Source: Staphylococcus lugdunensis (GTDB lineage: Bacteria; Bacillota; Bacilli; Staphylococcales; Staphylococcaceae). From it: a DNA stretch of 64,000 nt. The stretch is from contig NZ_PPPV01000012.1 of assembly GCF_002901705.1 (NCBI RefSeq), forward strand, positions 136,881 through 200,880, in the 5' to 3' direction. Shown here one piece after another: positions 18,304 to 29,600 of this stretch (positions are counted from its first letter, which is position 1; every line of letters begins with the position of its first letter). The position numbers and the translations under genes are program-made. Below the pieces are notes generated by a model. It was given only the letters and a program-made list of their open reading frames with translations. It was not told the DNA's origin and searched no databases.

Positions 18304-19500
18304 ATGTCGAAATTAATTTTGGCGATTAACGCTGGTAGTTCTTCTTTGAAATTTCAATTGATTAGAATGCCTGAAGAAAAATTAGTAACAAAAGGTTTAA
18401 TTGAACGTATTGGATTAAAGGATTCAATTTTTACTGTAGAAGTAAATGATGAAAAAGTAAAAGAAGTAAGAGATATTAAAAATCATGAAGAAGCAGTTAA
18501 TATCATGTTAGATAGTTTTGAAAAACATGGCTTCATCGAAAATATCAATGATATTGAAGGAACTGGTCACCGTGTTGTTCATGGTGGTGAATTGTTCCCA
18601 ACATCAGCTCTTGTAACTGATGAAGTAGAGAAACAAATTGAATCATTATCTGAATTAGCACCGCTTCACAACCCAGCTAATTTGATGGGAATTAGAGCAT
18701 TTAAAAAATTATTACCTAATATTCCACATGTGGCAGTATTTGATACTTCATTCCATCAAACAATGCCAGAACAAGCTTATTTATATAGCTTACCTTATCA
18801 ATATTACGAAGATTATGGCATTCGTAAATATGGTTTCCATGGTACGAGTCATAAGTATGTCTCACAACGTGCTGCAGAGTTATTAGGTAAACCAATTGAA
18901 GAATTACGTATTATTACATGTCATATTGGTAATGGTGCCTCAATTGCAGCTATTGATGGTGGAGAATCTATTGATACTTCTATGGGCTTCACACCTTTAG
19001 CTGGTGTGACTATGGGTACACGTTCAGGAAATATTGACCCAGCACTTATTCCTTTTATTATGGAAAAAACAAATAAATCAGCTGAAGAAGTTCTAAATGT
19101 ATTGAATAAAGAATCTGGTTTATTAGGTATTTCTGGTACTTCAAGTGACTTGCGTGACCTTGAAGGAGATGCTCAAGAAGGTAATAAACGTGCACAAATT
19201 GCTTTAGATGTCTTTGCAGAGAGAATTCATAAATACATTGGTTCGTACGCTACAAGAATGCATGGGGTGGATGTCATTGTATTCACAGCTGGTGTTGGAG
19301 AAAACTCTGATGTTGTTCGTGCAAAAGTTCTTGAGGGCTTAGAATTTATGGGCGTATATTGGGATCCTAAGAAGAATGAAGGATTACGTGGTAAAGAAGC
19401 CTTTATCAATTACCCACATTCACCAGTAAAAGTCTTAGTTATTCCAACAAATGAAGAAGTTATGATTGCAAGAGACACAGTTAAATTTGGCGATTTATAA
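18304..19500 (+). CDS. ackA: Acetate kinase
   Basis: A 398-residue cytosolic enzyme converting acetyl phosphate and ADP to acetate and ATP, the last step of overflow metabolism. ASKHA signatures are clear: NAGSSSLKF (7-15) for phosphate binding, [11 protein letters not shown] with the catalytic aspartate near 148, GTRSGNIDP with the catalytic arginine near 240, and [10 protein letters not shown] at the C-terminus. ATG 18304 follows GGAGG. It follows the methyltransferase gene by 81 bases with its own likely promoter and ends at a hairpin. Confidence 0.98.
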   Translation: MSKLILAINAGSSSLKFQLIRMPEEKLVTKGLIERIGLKDSIFTVEVNDEKVKEVRDIKNHEEAVNIMLDSFEKHGFIENINDIEGTGHRVVHGGELFPTSALVTDEVEKQIESLSELAPLHNPANLMGIRAFKKLLPNIPHVAVFDTSFHQTMPEQAYLYSLPYQYYEDYGIRKYGFHGTSHKYVSQRAAELLGKPIEELRIITCHIGNGASIAAIDGGESIDTSMGFTPLAGVTMGTRSGNIDPALIPFIMEKTNKSAEEVLNVLNKESGLLGISGTSSDLRDLEGDAQEGNKRAQIALDVFAERIHKYIGSYATRMHGVDVIVFTAGVGENSDVVRAKVLEGLEFMGVYWDPKKNEGLRGKEAFINYPHSPVKVLVIPTNEEVMIARDTVKFGDL

Positions 19501-19514
19501 TAATTTAAAGTTAA

Positions 19515-19552
19515 AAAGGAGACGTTTCTGAAATAGGGACGTCTCCTTTAAT
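19515..19552 (+). terminator. Hairpin after ackA
   Basis: AAAGGAGACGT (19515-19525) pairs with ACGTCTCCTTT (19539-19549). The following T tract is short. Confidence 0.65.
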
Positions 19553-19569
19553 TATAAGGGTGTATTACA

Positions 19570-19795
19570 GGTTTGACATAAATTAGCTTTGTGTTTCTTT
19601 TATACTCAATATTGTGAATTGTTGTTTCTCATACATAGGTGAGAACTTCAGCTACCCAACTTGCTTTGCTAAAAAAGGTTTAACCAGCTTTACTGTGCTT
19701 TGGACTCCTTGTTCTGTTTTCTCATGTGACTGTGTCGCCTATGGAATTCGAACTTAAAAGCACTTAGCTATGTCTTAGTATCGTTTAATATAGTA
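19570..19795. ncRNA. Candidate structured RNA between ackA and the universal stress gene
   Basis: About 225 bases with no ORF, flanked by terminators of both neighbours, with higher GC and lower A/T monotony than other spacers. On the plus strand CATAGGTGA (near 19637) can pair with TCGCCTATG (near 19735) with one G-T pair, closing a loop of about 90 bases. TTGACA at 19573 and TATACT at 19601 are present but 22 bases apart, too far for a standard promoter. Strand and identity are uncertain; I could not match it to a known RNA. Confidence 0.35.
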
Positions 19796-19797
19796 AC

Positions 19798-19833
19798 AAA
19801 AAAGGGCAAAGACATTTATGTCTTTGCCTCGTC
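19798..19833 (-). terminator. Terminator of the universal stress gene
   Basis: GGCAAAGACAT (19805-19815) and ATGTCTTTGCC (19818-19828) form an 11-bp stem; on the minus strand it is followed by a run of six T. Confidence 0.8.
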
Positions 19834-19860
19834 AATATAATATAAATAAAAGTGATTTAA

Positions 19861-20361
19861 TTACGCTTGATATTGCTTACGAAGTTCTGCTGTAGCCACT
19901 TGTGGTTGGAAATCTTCTGGGATTTCTTCAGTACGAACCACTAATACGTCACATGGTGCATGACGTACAATAGCTTCTGAAACAGAGCCAACGATAAATC
20001 GTTCAACTGCATTAAGACCTGATGTACCGCACATAATTAAATCTGCATGTAATTCAGATGCTAGTTTTTTTGGAATAATAGCTTTTGGTGAACCGAATTC
20101 CAAACGCGTTTCAACTGTTGGAACACCTGCTTTTGTAGCAACTTCTTTATAGCCTCTCAGTAAATCCTCTGAGAAGTTTTTAGATTTCTCAGTAAACTGA
20201 GCATCATATACTTCATATGAAGAATACGTTCTTGAATCAATGATGTTAACAATCGTTAATTTAGCCTCATTACGTTTTGCAACATCTACAGCTTTGTTAA
20301 AAGCCCATTCAGCTTCATGTGATCCATCTACTGCGATTAGAATATTTTTATAAGTTAACAT
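19861..20361 (-). CDS. Universal stress protein (UspA family)
   Basis: A 166-residue cytosolic protein with the Usp fold. The N-terminus NILIAVDGSHEAEWAF and the C-terminal ATP-binding signature GTSGLNAVERFIVGSVSEAI (G-2X-G-9X-G(S/T) pattern, about 122-141) indicate a nucleotide-binding Usp. ATG 20361 follows AAAGGGG. It is monocistronic, divergent from ald. Role: stress and low-oxygen survival by analogy with other Usp proteins; direct function is not known. A second Usp is encoded at 23.7 kb. Confidence 0.92.
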   Translation of the reverse strand: MLTYKNILIAVDGSHEAEWAFNKAVDVAKRNEAKLTIVNIIDSRTYSSYEVYDAQFTEKSKNFSEDLLRGYKEVATKAGVPTVETRLEFGSPKAIIPKKLASELHADLIMCGTSGLNAVERFIVGSVSEAIVRHAPCDVLVVRTEEIPEDFQPQVATAELRKQYQA

Positions 20362-20502
20362 TGCGGTTGCCCCTTTCGCTTTTCTTAATTTTATTTTACC
20401 ACAATTTACAGAATATTAAATTAATATAGTTTTACAATTTTGTGTATATTTTGATTGCGCTTTCATAGTGATAGCGTTACGATATGAATGGAGGTGGAAG
20501 GA

Positions 20503-21624
20503 ATGAAAATAGGGATTCCAAAAGAAATAAAAAACAATGAAAACAGAGTGGGCTTATCACCCAGTGGTGTGCATGCTTTAGTTGAGCAAGGGCATGAAGT
20601 TCTTGTTGAAACTAACGCTGGTATGGGCTCATTTTTTGAAGATATTGATTATGAACAGGCAGGTGCTAAAATTATAAATGATGCATCTGATGTTTGGGAT
20701 GTTGAAATGGTTATCAAAGTAAAAGAGCCATTGGAATCAGAATATCAATATTTTAAAGAAGGTCTTATTTTATTTACTTACTTACATCTGGCTAATGAAG
20801 AAAAATTAACACAGGCACTTATCGATAATAAAGTGGTTGGGATAGCATATGAAACAGTGCAATTACCAGATCGTTCATTACCATTGCTTACACCAATGAG
20901 TGAAGTTGCAGGTCGAATGTCAGCTCAAATCGGTGCAGAATTTTTACAAAAAGTTAAAGGCGGAATGGGCATCTTGCTAGGTGGTGTTCCAGGGGTACCT
21001 AAAGCACGTGTATCAATCATTGGTGGAGGACAAGCTGGTACAAATGCTGCTAAGATTGCACTTGGTTTAGGTGCAGATGTAACAATTTTAGATGTAAATC
21101 CTAAGCGATTACAGGAACTTGATGATTTATTTGATGGTCGTATTCATACTATTATGTCAAACCCACTTAATATTGAAAATGCAGTGAAAGAAAGTGACTT
21201 AGTTATTGGTGCAGTACTTATTCCAGGAGCTAAAGCACCAAATCTTGTTACAGAAGATATGATTAAACAAATGAAAGATGGCGCGGTCGTAGTTGATATT
21301 GCCATAGACCAAGGTGGTATCTTCGAAACGACAGATAAAATTACGACACATGATGATCCTACGTATATTAAACATGGCGTGGTGCACTATGCAGTTGCGA
21401 ATATGCCTGGAGCAGTACCACGCACATCTACGATTGCATTGAATAATGCAACACTACCATACGCACAATTACTAGCTAATAAGGGGTATAAAGAAGCATT
21501 TAAAGCTAATCAACCATTGTCTCAAGGTTTAAACACGTATAAAGGTCATGTTACAAATAAAGGTGTTGCTGAAGCATTTAATTTAGAATACCTTTCAGTT
21601 GAAGATGCGCTTAAAGAAAAATAA
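20503..21624 (+). CDS. ald: Alanine dehydrogenase
   Basis: A 373-residue NAD-dependent enzyme interconverting alanine and pyruvate plus ammonia. The conserved N-terminus [20 protein letters not shown] carries R15; K74 (KVKEP) and H95 (YLHLA) fit the pyruvate site, and [20 protein letters not shown] is the Rossmann NAD loop (near 171-190). The frame is open to 20488, but ATG 20503 has GGAGGTGGAAGG before it. S. aureus carries two Ald proteins; this locus corresponds to the one beside ackA. It is monocistronic and ends in a strong bidirectional terminator. Confidence 0.95.
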   Translation: MKIGIPKEIKNNENRVGLSPSGVHALVEQGHEVLVETNAGMGSFFEDIDYEQAGAKIINDASDVWDVEMVIKVKEPLESEYQYFKEGLILFTYLHLANEEKLTQALIDNKVVGIAYETVQLPDRSLPLLTPMSEVAGRMSAQIGAEFLQKVKGGMGILLGGVPGVPKARVSIIGGGQAGTNAAKIALGLGADVTILDVNPKRLQELDDLFDGRIHTIMSNPLNIENAVKESDLVIGAVLIPGAKAPNLVTEDMIKQMKDGAVVVDIAIDQGGIFETTDKITTHDDPTYIKHGVVHYAVANMPGAVPRTSTIALNNATLPYAQLLANKGYKEAFKANQPLSQGLNTYKGHVTNKGVAEAFNLEYLSVEDALKEK

Positions 21625-21633
21625 TTGAGGTAA

Positions 21634-21668
21634 AAAACGTCCGGATTAAAGTTATCCGGACGTTTTAG
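21634..21668. terminator. Bidirectional terminator between ald and the M24 peptidase gene
   Basis: AAAACGTCCGGAT (21634-21646) and ATCCGGACGTTTT (21654-21666), a perfect 13-bp stem with A and T tracts on either side. Confidence 0.88.
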
Positions 21669-21680
21669 TATAGCAATATT

Positions 21681-22736
21681 TTATTTATCATAACGCGTAA
21701 GTATTTCATAACCATTTTCAGTAACTAGAATATCGTCTTCAATTCTCACTCCTGCTACGTTAGGTACATAAATGCCAGGCTCAATTGTTATGACCATTCC
21801 AGCTTCTAATACGTTTTCATTTGTACTAGAAACATCTTGATATTCATGCTCTTCTAATCCAAGTCCATGTCCCAAACGATGTGGGAAATATTCTCCATAA
21901 CCTGCCTCAGAAATAATATCTCGTGCTATTTTATCAATTGCTTTAAGCTTTACACCTGGCTTAATAGCTTTAATTGCAGTTGTTTCTGCTTTTAATACAA
22001 TATCATATATTTCCTGTGCTTGATTTTCAGGTGTACCGAATTTCACAGTTCGAGTCATATCACTGCAATAGTGGTTAACGATTACACCTAAATCAAAGAG
22101 GACATATTCATTGTCTTGTAACTCACGATCTCCTGGTGTGCCATGAGGTGATGCAGCATGGTCTCCAAATAATACCATGGTATCAAAACTCATTTCAGAA
22201 ACACCATATTTTTTAATTTCATTTTCAATATGATTTACAACATCGCGTTCTTTTACACCAACTCTTAAGAAAGAAACACCAATTTCTATACATTTATCAG
22301 CGAGTTGGGCCGCTTTTTTGACGTTTTCAATTTCAGAAGCTGATTTAATATTTCTTAACTGTTTAATAGTAAAATCAATGTCATCAAATGATTTTACGTT
22401 AAAGCCTTGTGCCAATTCACGTTGTCGTTTAACAGTTAAATGCTCACTTTCTATCAACATTTTATTAAATGTTTGTGTCATTAAATTAAATGGATTTTCA
22501 GTATCTAGATAGCCAATGATTTTACCTTCAAAGGGAGATGCTTTTACTTCTTCAACTTCCATTTTAGGACAGTATAATATTTGTTCTCCATTTTTTTTAA
22601 TTAGCAGAGCAAATAATCGTTCATGTGGTTCACTGCGATAACCAGTAAAATAAAAGATATTAAGTGGTGTTGTAATCCATGCAGCGTCAGCTTGCTGATC
22701 CTTTAACGTTTCAATGATTGTATCTGTGTTTGTCAT
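21681..22736 (-). CDS. M24-family Xaa-Pro dipeptidase/aminopeptidase
   Basis: A 351-residue cytosolic metallopeptidase of the pita-bread fold that removes residues ahead of proline. All five metal ligands are visible: D215 (FDLG), D226 (SDMTRT), H290 (HRLGHGLG), E319 (ITIEPGIY) and E333 (RIEDD). The N-terminal creatinase-like domain occupies about 1-125. ATG 22736 follows AGGAGGT. It is convergent with ald. The family cannot be resolved further between PepQ and PepP from sequence alone; size fits the short Firmicute form. Confidence 0.9.
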   Translation of the reverse strand: MTNTDTIIETLKDQQADAAWITTPLNIFYFTGYRSEPHERLFALLIKKNGEQILYCPKMEVEEVKASPFEGKIIGYLDTENPFNLMTQTFNKMLIESEHLTVKRQRELAQGFNVKSFDDIDFTIKQLRNIKSASEIENVKKAAQLADKCIEIGVSFLRVGVKERDVVNHIENEIKKYGVSEMSFDTMVLFGDHAASPHGTPGDRELQDNEYVLFDLGVIVNHYCSDMTRTVKFGTPENQAQEIYDIVLKAETTAIKAIKPGVKLKAIDKIARDIISEAGYGEYFPHRLGHGLGLEEHEYQDVSSTNENVLEAGMVITIEPGIYVPNVAGVRIEDDILVTENGYEILTRYDK

Positions 22737-22896
22737 GTGTTTACCTCCTAAATCATCTTAAATCCATAATACGGCTATTTAGGTTATTTTTCAAAATATA
22801 CTCATTAATGAATCCTATCTTTAACTTATAATTTATTGTTAAAATTGTAATATGTAGGGTATAACTAAATTACAGACGTTTTAAGGAGGAAATATG

Positions 22897-23586
22897 ATGA
22901 AACTTTCATTTCACGGACAATCAACAGTTTATTTTGAGAGCAACGGTAAAAAAGTTATTATCGATCCTTTTATTTCAGGTAATGACAAGTGTGACTTAGA
23001 TGAACAAACGTTAGAGGTTGATTATATTATATTAACTCATGCACACGAAGATCATTTTGGTGATACGGTTGAATTAGCAAATCGTAATCATGCTACGGTG
23101 ATTGGTTCAGCAGAATTAGAGGGTTATTTAACTACAAACAAAGGTGTAGAAAATGTTCGCGGTATGAATATTGGAGGAAAGGCAGAATTCGAATTTGGAA
23201 CTGTGAAATATGTCCAAGCCTTCCATAGTTCAAGCCTAACAAATGAGGACGGAATTCCAATCTACTTGGGTATGCCGATGGGTGTAATTATTGAAACAGA
23301 AGGTAAGACAATTTATCATACAGGAGATACAGGTCTATTCAGCGATATGAAGTTGATTGCACAACGTCATCCTGTAGATGTTTGCTTCATTCCAATAGGT
23401 GATAATTACACAATGGGGATTGATGATGCAAGCTATGCGATTAATGAATTTATTCAACCCAAAATTTCTGTACCAATACACTACAATACATTCCCATTAA
23501 TTGAACAAAATCCACAAGAATTTAAAGAAGCTGTAACATATGGTGATGTACAAATACTTGAACCAGGTGAAGCGGTTAAGTTTTAA
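22897..23586 (+). CDS. Metallo-beta-lactamase-fold hydrolase (UPF0173 type)
   Basis: A 229-residue cytosolic hydrolase. The metal motif is H48-A-H50-E-D52-H53 ([10 protein letters not shown]), with further ligands in [11 protein letters not shown] and the C-terminal [12 protein letters not shown] 22897 is favoured over the adjacent ATG 22894 because it is 7 bases from GGAGG. Length and ends match UPF0173 proteins. Substrate unknown. It has its own terminator and is divergent from the M24 peptidase gene. Confidence 0.88.
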   Translation: MKLSFHGQSTVYFESNGKKVIIDPFISGNDKCDLDEQTLEVDYIILTHAHEDHFGDTVELANRNHATVIGSAELEGYLTTNKGVENVRGMNIGGKAEFEFGTVKYVQAFHSSSLTNEDGIPIYLGMPMGVIIETEGKTIYHTGDTGLFSDMKLIAQRHPVDVCFIPIGDNYTMGIDDASYAINEFIQPKISVPIHYNTFPLIEQNPQEFKEAVTYGDVQILEPGEAVKF

Positions 23587-23608
23587 GATAGAATTAGTGT
23601 AAAAGTTT

Positions 23609-23647
23609 AAGGACTCAGAAACCTTAGTAATAACTGAGTCCTTTTTA
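23609..23647 (+). terminator. Terminator after the MBL-fold gene
   Basis: AAGGACTCAG (23609-23618) pairs with CTGAGTCCTT (23634-23643), followed by T residues. Confidence 0.8.
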
Positions 23648-23667
23648 ATATTCATACAGAATTGAAA

Positions 23668-24081
23668 CTATTTAACGATTAATACAGGGATGTGTGCGCG
23701 CTTAGCTACCTTATGACTGACACTACCGAGAACAAATTTCTTTTGTTCTTCAGCTTTGCGGTTACTTAAAACAACGATATCGTATTTGCCACTATTTGCG
23801 TGCTTAAGTAATTCTTCTTTTGCACTGCCACGCACAATAATTTGGTCATATTTAATACCGTAGTCATCGAGTATTTTTCTTGTTTTTGCAAGACCTTTGT
23901 CACGATCTTCGCATATCTTATCAAGATGAACACCAGCTCTTATAGATGCTTGAGCATCTTGTTCTCCAATAGCGTTTAAAATAGTAACCACAGTATCTTT
24001 ACCAGCTAATTTGGACACTTCTTTTAATGCTTTTTCGTTTTTAAGTTGAATATCTACACCCAATAAAATATTTTTATACAT
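23668..24081 (-). CDS. Universal stress protein, second copy
   Basis: A 137-residue Usp-fold protein (start MYKNILLGVDIQLKNEKAL). The C-terminal region has VVLSNRKAEEQKKFVLGSVSHKVAK; the first glycine of the classical ATP-binding signature is replaced by serine, so nucleotide binding is uncertain. The frame extends to 24132, but ATG 24081 is preceded by GAGGAGGG and matches homologues. It is divergent from the CBS-domain regulator gene. The two Usp proteins in this window are only distantly alike. Confidence 0.88.
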   Translation of the reverse strand: MYKNILLGVDIQLKNEKALKEVSKLAGKDTVVTILNAIGEQDAQASIRAGVHLDKICEDRDKGLAKTRKILDDYGIKYDQIIVRGSAKEELLKHANSGKYDIVVLSNRKAEEQKKFVLGSVSHKVAKRAHIPVLIVK

Positions 24082-24321
24082 AGATACATCCCTCCTCACC
24101 CTTATTGTAGTAGAATTATGCTTGTTTTCCAATAATAATTGTGTGAAAAATAAACTTTATTCAAAATAAAATAACTTTACAAGTAATGAATAATATGTAA
24201 TTAAAGAATAAGGTGAGCATTTTAATTAAAAGGCTTTATTTTTTGTGATATTAAATCGATTTTTTAGCTTTAAAAAGTTATAATACATATAACAATGTCC
24301 AAAAATAGTAGAGGTATTAAA

Positions 24322-25623
24322 ATGACTAAACATGAACAAATTTTAGCTTATATCGAAGCCTTATCAGTAGGTCAAAGAATTTCGGTCAGAAAAATTGCTA
24401 AAGTGTTAGAAGTATCAGAAGGCACGGCTTATCGAGCGATTAAGGATGCTGGACAACTTGGCTTAGTGACGACGATAGATCGTGTAGGCACAGTTCGAGT
24501 TGAAAAGAAGAAGCGTGATGAAATTGAAAACTTAACTTTCAGCGAAATCGTTAAGATGATTGACGGCGAAGTTATAGGTGGTAGACAAGGACTGCACAAA
24601 ACAGTGTCAAAATTTGCGATTGGTGCAATGGAAATTAGAGATTTGATAAAATATATTAGTAAACAGACACTACTTATTGTTGGAAACAGAGAAGATGCAC
24701 AATTTGAAGCGTTGAAAAGAGGATGTGCTGTTTTAATTACCGGTGGCTTTAAGACGTCAAAAAGAATAATAAATTACGCTAATGAGCATCAATTACCTAT
24801 TTTATCGTCAAACTATGATACATTTTTAGTTGCAAATATTATTAACAGGGCCATGTTTAATCAAATTATTCGTAAAGAAATTTTGATTGTTGAAGATATT
24901 GTTAAACCAGTTAATGAAACGACCGTAATTTTTTCGCACATGGGTCTAAAAGAGTATAAAGAAAAAGCAAAGACTACTGGCCATAGTCGTTTTCCTGTTG
25001 TGGATCAAAATTGGAAACTAGTAGGCATTATTACGAGCAAAGAAACCATCGATATGGATCATGATGATGTCATACAAAGTGTGATGACAAAACCACCTAT
25101 AAATGTTGAATTATCAACGACTGTGGCGAGCTGTGCACATATGATGATTTGGGAAGGAATTGAAATACTTCCAGTAACTACAACTAACAAGAAAATATTA
25201 GGTGTTATCACAAGAGAAGATGTTTTGAAATCTATGCAATTATTAGGACGGCAACCACAAATTGGTGAGACAATCAACGACCAAATTGCTAAACATATTG
25301 CAGTTACTCCAGAATCAATTGCTGTTGAAGTATCACCATTACTAACTAATCAATATGGTACATTGAGCAAAGCGGTCTTTGTAGCAATTATAGAAGAAAC
25401 AGTGCAATATAAAATGAGAAAATATAAAAAAGTCGATGTGATGATTGAAAGTTTAAATATTATATATATTAAAACTGTTACAATCGAATCTTCAATTGAA
25501 GTTAAATACGATATATTAGATGTTGGACGGAATTTTGCAAAACTTGAAGTAGCGATGAATTGTAATAATCAAAAAGTTGCTAAAGGTATGATAATGTGTC
25601 AAATGTTTGAAGATATTATCTAA
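24322..25623 (+). CDS. HTH-DRTGG-CBS-hotdog protein (YtoI-like)
   Basis: A 433-residue multidomain protein. In order: an N-terminal winged-helix segment (about 1-62, with SVRKIAKVLEVSEGTAYRAI), a DRTGG-type domain (about 71-178), two CBS motifs (about 190-245 and 250-305, with HSRFPVVDQNWKLVGIIT and GIEILPVTTTNKKILGVIT) and a C-terminal hotdog fold (about 315-433). CBS pairs bind adenine nucleotides, so it may be a nucleotide-responsive regulator. ATG 24322 with AGAGG before it is preferred to the upstream in-frame start. It is followed by nrnA after 16 bases, as in Bacillus. Target genes and ligand are unknown. Confidence 0.82.
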   Translation: MTKHEQILAYIEALSVGQRISVRKIAKVLEVSEGTAYRAIKDAGQLGLVTTIDRVGTVRVEKKKRDEIENLTFSEIVKMIDGEVIGGRQGLHKTVSKFAIGAMEIRDLIKYISKQTLLIVGNREDAQFEALKRGCAVLITGGFKTSKRIINYANEHQLPILSSNYDTFLVANIINRAMFNQIIRKEILIVEDIVKPVNETTVIFSHMGLKEYKEKAKTTGHSRFPVVDQNWKLVGIITSKETIDMDHDDVIQSVMTKPPINVELSTTVASCAHMMIWEGIEILPVTTTNKKILGVITREDVLKSMQLLGRQPQIGETINDQIAKHIAVTPESIAVEVSPLLTNQYGTLSKAVFVAIIEETVQYKMRKYKKVDVMIESLNIIYIKTVTIESSIEVKYDILDVGRNFAKLEVAMNCNNQKVAKGMIMCQMFEDII

Positions 25624-25639
25624 TTAGGGGAGTTGGATT

Positions 25640-26584
25640 ATGGAAAAAATATGGAATCAAATTATGGATGAAATAGAACGTGCGAAGACAATCATTATAC
25701 ACCGTCATGTAAGGCCAGATCCAGATGCTTATGGTTCACAACTAGGCTTAAAGTATTATTTGCAAGCTAAGTTTCCTGATAAGCGCATTTTTGCTACTGG
25801 AGAAGCTGAGCCATCATTGTCATTTATAGGGGATTTAGATTCAATCTCAGATAGAGATTATCAAGATGCACTTGTCATTATTTGCGATACAGCAAATGCA
25901 CCAAGAATTGATGATTTACGATATAATTTAGGTAAGTCTTTGATTAAAATAGATCACCATCCACCAGTAGATCAATATGGGGACATCAACTATGTAAACG
26001 ACAAAGCTTCGTCTACAAGTGAGATTATTTATGATATGATTGCACATTTTAATGACAATTATTTAATGTCTTCTAAAATAGCGCGGGTCTTGTATTTAGG
26101 TATTGTTGGTGATACGGGTCGTTTCTTATTTAATAATACAACGCCTCATACAATGAAAGTAGCTAGTTTTTTATTAACTTTCCCATTTAATCATAATGCA
26201 GAGTTGAATAAATTATCTGAGAAAGATCCGAAATTAATGCCGTTTCAAGGTTATGTTTTACAAAATTTCCAACTTAAAGATGATGATGCATTTTGTCAGA
26301 TCAAGATTACAAATGATGTACTTGACCATTATCATATTAAACCGAATGAAGCATCACAGTTTGTAAATACAGTAGCTGATATTAAAGGATTGAAAATTTG
26401 GGTATTTGCAGTCGATGAGGGTGAACAGATTCGTTGTCGAATACGGTCAAAAGGTATCACAATTAATGATGTAGCCGCTCAATTTGATGGTGGTGGACAT
26501 CCCAATGCATCAGGTGCCTCTGTATATTCTTGGGAAGAATTTGAACAACTTGCACGATTGTTACGTCAAAAGCTAACTGTTTAA
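25640..26584 (+). CDS. nrnA: Oligoribonuclease/pAp phosphatase NrnA (DHH-DHHA1)
   Basis: A 314-residue bifunctional enzyme that degrades nanoRNA and dephosphorylates 3'-phosphoadenosine 5'-phosphate. The metal-binding DHH domain shows [10 protein letters not shown] (H23, D27, D29), D83, and the DHH triplet at 105-107. The DHHA1 domain ends with GGGHPNASG (GGGH at 284-287). ATG 25640 follows AGGGGAG. It lies between the CBS protein and dnaE, with 10 to 20 base gaps, forming one operon. Confidence 0.93.
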   Translation: MEKIWNQIMDEIERAKTIIIHRHVRPDPDAYGSQLGLKYYLQAKFPDKRIFATGEAEPSLSFIGDLDSISDRDYQDALVIICDTANAPRIDDLRYNLGKSLIKIDHHPPVDQYGDINYVNDKASSTSEIIYDMIAHFNDNYLMSSKIARVLYLGIVGDTGRFLFNNTTPHTMKVASFLLTFPFNHNAELNKLSEKDPKLMPFQGYVLQNFQLKDDDAFCQIKITNDVLDHYHIKPNEASQFVNTVADIKGLKIWVFAVDEGEQIRCRIRSKGITINDVAAQFDGGGHPNASGASVYSWEEFEQLARLLRQKLTV

Positions 26585-26603
26585 AAAGAAAGGAGTGTTA
26601 ATA

Positions 26604-29600
26604 TTGGTTGTACATCTTAATATTCATACGTCATATGATTTGTTGAATTCAAGTTTAAAAATTGAAGATGTTGTGGCTAAAGCTTCAAAGCAAGGTTATA
26701 CAGCATTAGCTATTACTGATACCAATGTGTTATATGGCTATCCAAAATTTTATGACGCGTGTGTGTCTGCCAATATTAAACCTATCTTTGGGATGACTGT
26801 CTATATTACTGATGGATTATCTTCTGTAGAAGCTGTACTTTATGCGTTAAATAATGAAGGATTAACAGCGATGTACCAGTTATCTTCAGCTATCAAAATG
26901 AAAGATAAATCATTGGTGCCATTTGAATGGATTACTAAATACCAAAGCAACATTGCTATTGTTTTTAAACAAGTAGAACAAAAGCACGGACATATATTAG
27001 AAAAATTTTTAAATGATGAGTTTATATATGTAAATAGTGATAGCAAAAATGATTTTGGATTGCCACGAGTCTGGTTACGAACTGCACGTTATTTAAATGA
27101 TAATGATGCAGATACCATTGCCGCCCTTCAGGCTATTAAATTGAATGAAAAGTTAGATTTAGTTAATGAGATGGATAATTTAAATGAACATTTCCTTGAA
27201 GCTAGTGAGCTAGACGAATTGACAGTTTCACAAGAGGAGTGGGCACAAACGCAAGCATTAGCTGAAAAGTGTAATGCAGAAATACAATATCATCAATCAT
27301 TGTTGCCACAATTTAAAACACCAGATAATAGTAGTTCTAAAGCATACCTATGGAAACAGCTTGTGCAGCGTTTAAAAACATTACAATTAAATCAAAAAAA
27401 TTATATAGACAGACTAAATCATGAATTTAAAATCATTACAAATATGGGATTTGAAGACTATTTTCTGATTGTTAGTGACTTAATTCATTATGCCAAAACC
27501 CATGATGTAATGGTAGGACCGGGCCGTGGGTCTTCTGCAGGATCATTAGTTAGCTATTTATTGGGAATAACAACGATTGATCCTATAAAATATAATTTGC
27601 TGTTTGAGCGATTTTTAAATCCTGAACGTGTTACGATGCCAGATATTGATATTGATTTTGAAGACACGAGACGTGAGCGCGTCATTGAGTATGTGCAACA
27701 AAAATATGGCGAATATCATGTGTCAGGAATTGTTACCTTTGGACATCTATTGGCAAGGGCTGTTGCAAGAGATGTAGGTCGAATTATGGGATTTGATGAA
27801 ATTACACTTGCTGAAATATCAAAAATTATTCCTCATCAATTAGGTATTACGTTAAACCAAGCCTATGACAATGATAAATTCAAAGACTTTGTTCATCGCA
27901 ATTATCGACATGAAAAATGGTTTGAACTATGTAAGAAATTAGAAGGATTACCGCGTCATACATCTACACATGCTGCAGGAATTATTATTAACGACCAACC
28001 TTTATTTAATTTCGTTCCTTTAACAATAGGTGATACAGGATTATTGACTCAATGGACAATGACAGAAGCAGAACGTTTAGGATTATTAAAAATTGACTTT
28101 TTAGGATTGCGTAATCTATCTATTATCCATCAAATAGTGACACAAGTTAAATATGATTTAAATGTTGAGATCGATATTGAAGCAATACCTTTCGATGATC
28201 CTAAAGTATTTGCACTGTTATCACAAGGTGAAACAACAGGTATTTTCCAACTAGAATCAGAAGGCGTCCGTCACGTGTTACAGCGCTTGAAACCGCAACA
28301 CTTTGAAGATATTGTTGCAGTAACTTCTTTATATCGTCCGGGTCCAATGGAAGAAATACCCACATATATTACACGACGTCACGAACCATCAAAGGTAGCA
28401 TACTTACATCCAGATTTAGAGCCCATTTTAAAAAGTACATATGGTGTTATCATTTATCAAGAGCAGATTATGCAAATTGCTAGTCGATTTGCTGGCTTCA
28501 GTTATGGAGAAGCGGATATATTAAGACGTGCAATGAGCAAGAAAAATCGTGCTGTATTAGAAAATGAACGACAACATTTTGTTGAAGGCGCCCAAAGAAA
28601 TGGCTATGAAGAACAAATAAGTAAACAAATCTTTGATTTAATTTTAAAATTTGCTGATTATGGTTTCCCTAGAGCGCATGCAGTTAGTTATTCTAAAATA
28701 GCTTATATCATGTCGTATTTAAAAGTACACTATCCACATTACTTTTACGCTAATATTTTAAGTAATGTTGTAGGAAATGAGCAAAAAACAGCGGCAATTA
28801 TTGAAGAAGCAAAGATACAGGGAATTGCAATTTTACCACCACATATTAATCATAGTCATTGGTTTTATAAAGCAACACCACAAGGTATTTACCTATCTTT
28901 AGGTGCAATTAAAGGTGTAGGCTATCAAAGCGTGAAAACAATCGTAAATAATAGAAAAGAACAAGGAAATTTTAAAAGTTTTAAAGATTTTTCTAAACGC
29001 ATACCCAAACGTATAAAAACACGTAAACTTTTAGAGTCTTTAATTTTAGTTGGGGCATTTGATTCGCTGGGGCACAATCGCGCAACATCACTTCAAATGA
29101 TAGATGAAGCAGTCGATGATATTACACATGTTGGTTTAGATATTTTTGACATTGCGGGTATGACCCCTAAAGATGAGATTGAGGAACAAGAAGAATTGAA
29201 TGATTTACAGTTAAGCACGTATGAAAAAGAATATCTTGGGTTTTATATTTCAAAACATCCAGTTGAAAAAATGTTTCATCGCAAACAGTTCTTAGGAATT
29301 TATACATTGGCTAATGCTGCTAATCATCAACCTATTCTTGTGCAGTTCGATCAAATCAAACAGATAAGGACGAAGAAAGGCCAACAAATGGCTTTTGTTG
29401 TTGTAAATGATGGTATTAAAGTTATTGATGGTGTGATTTTTCCAGAGCAATACCGTCAATATGGTAATCAGATACAAGAAAATGAAATGTATATTGTCAG
29501 TGGGAAGTTTGAACAACGTAATCAGAAGCAGCAATTAGTTATTCAGCAAATTACTTACTTAGAAGACTATCAGCAGCACAAGATTAGCCATGCGAAGCAA

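Noticed and set aside
19570-19795. Firm identification of this segment as 6S RNA
   Set aside because: A long-range stem is present but the typical central bubble and closing stems could not be demonstrated by eye; left as an unassigned candidate.
20440-20475. cre-like site before ald (TGATTGCGCTTTTCA)
   Set aside because: Spacing of the right half is off by one and two further positions mismatch; not reported as a site.
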